From NCBI GenBank assembly GCA_028877005.1, contig JAGWPI010000019.1, forward strand, positions 1 to 7,736: a DNA stretch of 7,736 nt. The letters run 5' to 3'. The notes below the pieces were generated by a model. That model was not told the origin of the DNA. It saw nothing but the letters and a program-made list of their open reading frames with translations, and did no database searches. This stretch comes from Bacteroidota bacterium. GTDB lineage: Bacteria; Bacteroidota; Bacteroidia; Chitinophagales; Chitinophagaceae. This document shows positions 5,575 to 7,736 of the stretch, in pieces; position 1 is the stretch's first letter; each line of letters starts with the position of its first letter. The translations under genes and the position numbers were made by a program.

Positions 5575-7617
5575 TTAATAATTTTTTACTTTTAACATAC
5601 TTGCATTGATGGCAACTACAATTGTACTAACAGCCATTAAAGCTGCACCTGCTGCCGGGCTTAATAAAATACCGTGTTTGTATAAAATTCCTGCTGCCAA
5701 TGGTAACGCAATTACATTGTAACCTGTTGCCCAAATTAAATTCTGTACCATTTTACGATGAGTAGCTTTGCCAAATAAAATCAGGCTTACAATATCTTTT
5801 GGATTGCTGTTCACTAAAACTATACCGGCAGTCTCTGCAGCAATATCGCTGCCACTACCCACAGCAATACCTACATCTGCAATGGCCAATGCAGGGGCAT
5901 CATTCACACCGTCACCTGTCATGGCAACAAATTCACCTTTACTTTGCAACGCTTTAATTTCCTCTAATTTTTGATGCGGCAATACTTCGGCAATATAATT
6001 ATCCATACCTAAAGTATCACTTACGCTTTTAGCAACATTGCTGTTATCACCTGTGAGCAGAATTGATTTAATATTATTTTCTTTTAATACTTTTATTGCT
6101 TCGGCCGATTCAGATCGTATTTCGTCTGATAAAGCAATATATCCGGCCAATTCATCATCTATTATCACAAATACAACCGTTTCCCTTACGTTTGTAGAAA
6201 AATCTTTTGGAACGGCCAATTTGCTTTCTTTTAGATAAACCGGACTAACTATCATTATTTTTTTTCCTTCAACTATTGCCTCAACACCTTTTCCTGTGAT
6301 GGCTTTAAAGTTATCTGCGGCCGGTACTTTGATGGCTAAGTCTTTTATTTTTTGCATAATACCGGTTGCAATAGGATGTTCTGAGTTTTGCTCCAATGCG
6401 GCAGCCATTCGAATGATTTCAGTTTCGCTTAAATTCTTATGCAGCGGCACAATTTTCGACACTTTGAATTTTCCTTCAGTTAATGTACCCGTCTTATCAA
6501 ATACTACTGTAGTTATTTTTCTTGCATTTTCAAAGGCTGTTCTGTTTTTAATGAGTAACCCATTTTTTGCGGATAGGGCTGTTGATTTTGCCACAACCAA
6601 CGGAACAGCCAAACCCAAAGCATGTGGGCAGCAAATAACAATTACCGTTACCATTCTTTCCATTGCAAATGCCAAAGACTGCCCCGTAAAATACCAAAAT
6701 AAAAAAGTGCCAATACCTGAAACCAATGCAATAATCGTTAACCATTTTGCTGCTTTATCTGCTAATAACTGTGTGTTTGATTTTGATTTTTGTGCATCAT
6801 CTACCAACCTGATAACCTGCGATAAGTAAGAATCACTTGCTGTATGTGAAACTGTAACTTTAATGGAACCATTACCATTGATTGAACCGGCAATTACTTT
6901 ATCACCTTTTGCTTTTTGTACCGGTTTACTTTCACCTGTAAGCATACTTTCATTGAGGTAGCTTTCGCCTTCTAATATTATTCCATCTGCTGCCACCTTC
7001 TCGCCGGGCTTTACTAAAATAATATCGTTTGCTTTTAGTGTATCGGTTTTTACATCATGTACCATTTCAGGCATTACCATATGTGCATCGGCTGGCATTA
7101 ACTGCACTAATAATTCTAATTCCTTTGAAGCGCCTGCAATAGATTTCATTTCAATCCAATGCCCTAACAGCATAATGAGTATTAGTGTTGTTAATTCCCA
7201 AAAAAAATCCATTCCCTTCAATCCGAAAACAATGGCTACACTATAAATATATGCTACCGTTATGGCAAAGCCTATTAAAAACATCATACCCGGGCTTTTG
7301 GCTTTTACTTCATCTAACAATCCCTTTAAAAATGGGAAACCACCATATAAAAAAACAATAGTAGATAAAGCGAACAGAAGGTATTGCGATCCTTTAAATT
7401 GCCAGCTGGCTCCTAAAAAATTTTGTATCATGGGTGATAACAAAATGATAGGAATGGAGAGGATAAGCACCACATAAAACCTTTTTTTAAAATCTGCAAT
7501 CATCATGGCATGGTGATTATGCCCTGCCATACCCATTGATGTTTTTTTTGTGTGCTGCATATTGCCCATTGCATGTCCGGCATGGTTGATTAAATTGTTT
7601 TGATGTTGCTTTTCCAT
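5575..7617 (-). CDS. copB: CopB-type copper-translocating P1B-ATPase (CPH motif)
   Basis: A 680-residue inner-membrane pump that uses ATP to move copper ions out of the cytoplasm. All core motifs are intact: TGES at 227-230 (actuator), CPH at 330-332 in the transmembrane ion site, phosphorylation site D374 in DKTGTLTEG, EHP at 413-415 (nucleotide domain), TGDN at 522-525 and GDGVNDAPAL at 568-577. Eight membrane segments are expected: two pairs before the actuator, one pair around CPH and one C-terminal pair. CPH in place of CPC, YN at 633-634 and MAVST at 661-665 place it in the CopB (P1B-3) group. The first 40 residues carry seven His and several Met and have no HMA domain, as is typical for this group. 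Despite the shared symbol it is unrelated to the Pseudomonas outer-membrane protein CopB. The ATG at 7615-7617 is chosen because it includes the His-rich tail. It lies 10 bp after the small Cys-Cys ORF and 2 bp before the methyltransferase remnant. Copper as substrate is supported by the neighbouring oxidase. Confidence 0.93.
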   Translation of the reverse strand: MEKQHQNNLINHAGHAMGNMQHTKKTSMGMAGHNHHAMMIADFKKRFYVVLILSIPIILLSPMIQNFLGASWQFKGSQYLLFALSTIVFLYGGFPFLKGLLDEVKAKSPGMMFLIGFAITVAYIYSVAIVFGLKGMDFFWELTTLILIMLLGHWIEMKSIAGASKELELLVQLMPADAHMVMPEMVHDVKTDTLKANDIILVKPGEKVAADGIILEGESYLNESMLTGESKPVQKAKGDKVIAGSINGNGSIKVTVSHTASDSYLSQVIRLVDDAQKSKSNTQLLADKAAKWLTIIALVSGIGTFLFWYFTGQSLAFAMERMVTVIVICCPHALGLAVPLVVAKSTALSAKNGLLIKNRTAFENARKITTVVFDKTGTLTEGKFKVSKIVPLHKNLSETEIIRMAAALEQNSEHPIATGIMQKIKDLAIKVPAADNFKAITGKGVEAIVEGKKIMIVSPVYLKESKLAVPKDFSTNVRETVVFVIIDDELAGYIALSDEIRSESAEAIKVLKENNIKSILLTGDNSNVAKSVSDTLGMDNYIAEVLPHQKLEEIKALQSKGEFVAMTGDGVNDAPALAIADVGIAVGSGSDIAAETAGIVLVNSNPKDIVSLILFGKATHRKMVQNLIWATGYNVIALPLAAGILYKHGILLSPAAGAALMAVSTIVVAINASMLKVKNY

Positions 7618-7627
7618 AATATAAATT

Positions 7628-7702
7628 TTATTTGCAGCAATCTTTTTTGTGTATAAAAATTGCTTTAAAAATTTTAAAAATTATTTGCTTTATTGTTTTC
7701 AT
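7628..7702 (-). CDS. Possible 24-residue basic peptide ending in KDCCK
   Basis: A short frame with ATG at 7700-7702 and TAA at 7628-7630 encodes MKTIKQIIFKIFKAIFIHKK followed by DCCK. It is rich in Lys and Ile/Phe, could form an amphipathic helix, and ends in a vicinal Cys pair suited to soft-metal binding. It ends 10 bp before the ATPase start on the same strand, so it would be cotranscribed. It could be a real small metal-binding protein, a translated leader that controls the ATPase, or a chance ORF in AT-rich DNA. I recall similar small Bacteroidota proteins with a Cys-Cys motif near metal genes but cannot confirm homology. Confidence 0.45.
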   Translation of the reverse strand: MKTIKQIIFKIFKAIFIHKKDCCK

Positions 7703-7736
7703 AAAAATTAATTTTTTGCTAAAAGACTATCGGCTA

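Noticed and set aside
6296..6829. 177-codon open frame on the plus strand
   Set aside because: It lies entirely antisense to the conserved core of the copper ATPase and has no family resemblance. It is a shadow of the real gene.
7618..7736. Search for a Bacteroidota promoter (TTTG / TAnnTTTG) before the copper operon
   Set aside because: Only weak partial matches such as TAGTCTTTT were found in very AT-rich DNA. The promoter may lie beyond the window, so none is called.

Overview
The window is AT-rich and looks like an accessory, metal-resistance region of a Bacteroidota (Bacteroidetes) bacterium, possibly from the Chitinophagaceae/Sphingobacteriia side. The reasons are the protein styles (Sec signal followed by a Met/His-rich copper protein, TolC-like and histidine-kinase tails of Bacteroidota type), the absence of clear Shine-Dalgarno sequences, and a tRNA gene without encoded CCA. 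No ribosomal or marker gene fixes the taxonomy, so this is inference.

Layout. Bases 1-505 hold a tRNA-Gln(CUG) gene on the plus strand, a strong hairpin followed by a T-run, and a possible insertion-sequence end, but no convincing protein gene. Bases 506-1419 are a complete-looking IS982-family insertion sequence with imperfect terminal inverted repeats and one minus-strand transposase gene. Next to it, 1423-1923 is the decayed 3' part of a TolC-family outer-membrane efflux gene with an in-frame stop, and about 1939-2031 on the opposite strand is the last ~30 codons of a sensor histidine kinase. Bases 2195-2362 are a 144-bp MITE-like element with 16-bp inverted repeats between exact 12-bp direct repeats.

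The rest (2367-7702, all minus strand) reads as one copper-resistance operon. In transcription order it has a 24-codon ORF ending in a Cys-Cys motif, a CopB-type (CPH) P1B-ATPase, a class I SAM-dependent methyltransferase that is now a pseudogene (two frameshifts and three stops), and an 861-residue multicopper oxidase. The oxidase carries an N-terminal heavy-metal-binding domain, a Met-rich insert and a C-terminal CopB-like beta-barrel-type domain. Gaps between genes are about 2-17 nt. The MITE-like element begins 4 bp after the oxidase stop codon.

Inferred biology: the ATPase pumps copper from cytoplasm to periplasm. The oxidase would oxidise Cu(I) and bind copper in the periplasm or at the outer membrane. 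The broken TolC and kinase pieces suggest that a Cus-like efflux and two-component module once lay beside the operon and was eroded by insertions and rearrangement. No CRISPR, phage or unfamiliar defence system was seen. The most unusual items are the oxidase-barrel fusion, the dead methyltransferase between two intact copper genes, the MITE-like element and the Cys-Cys mini-ORF.
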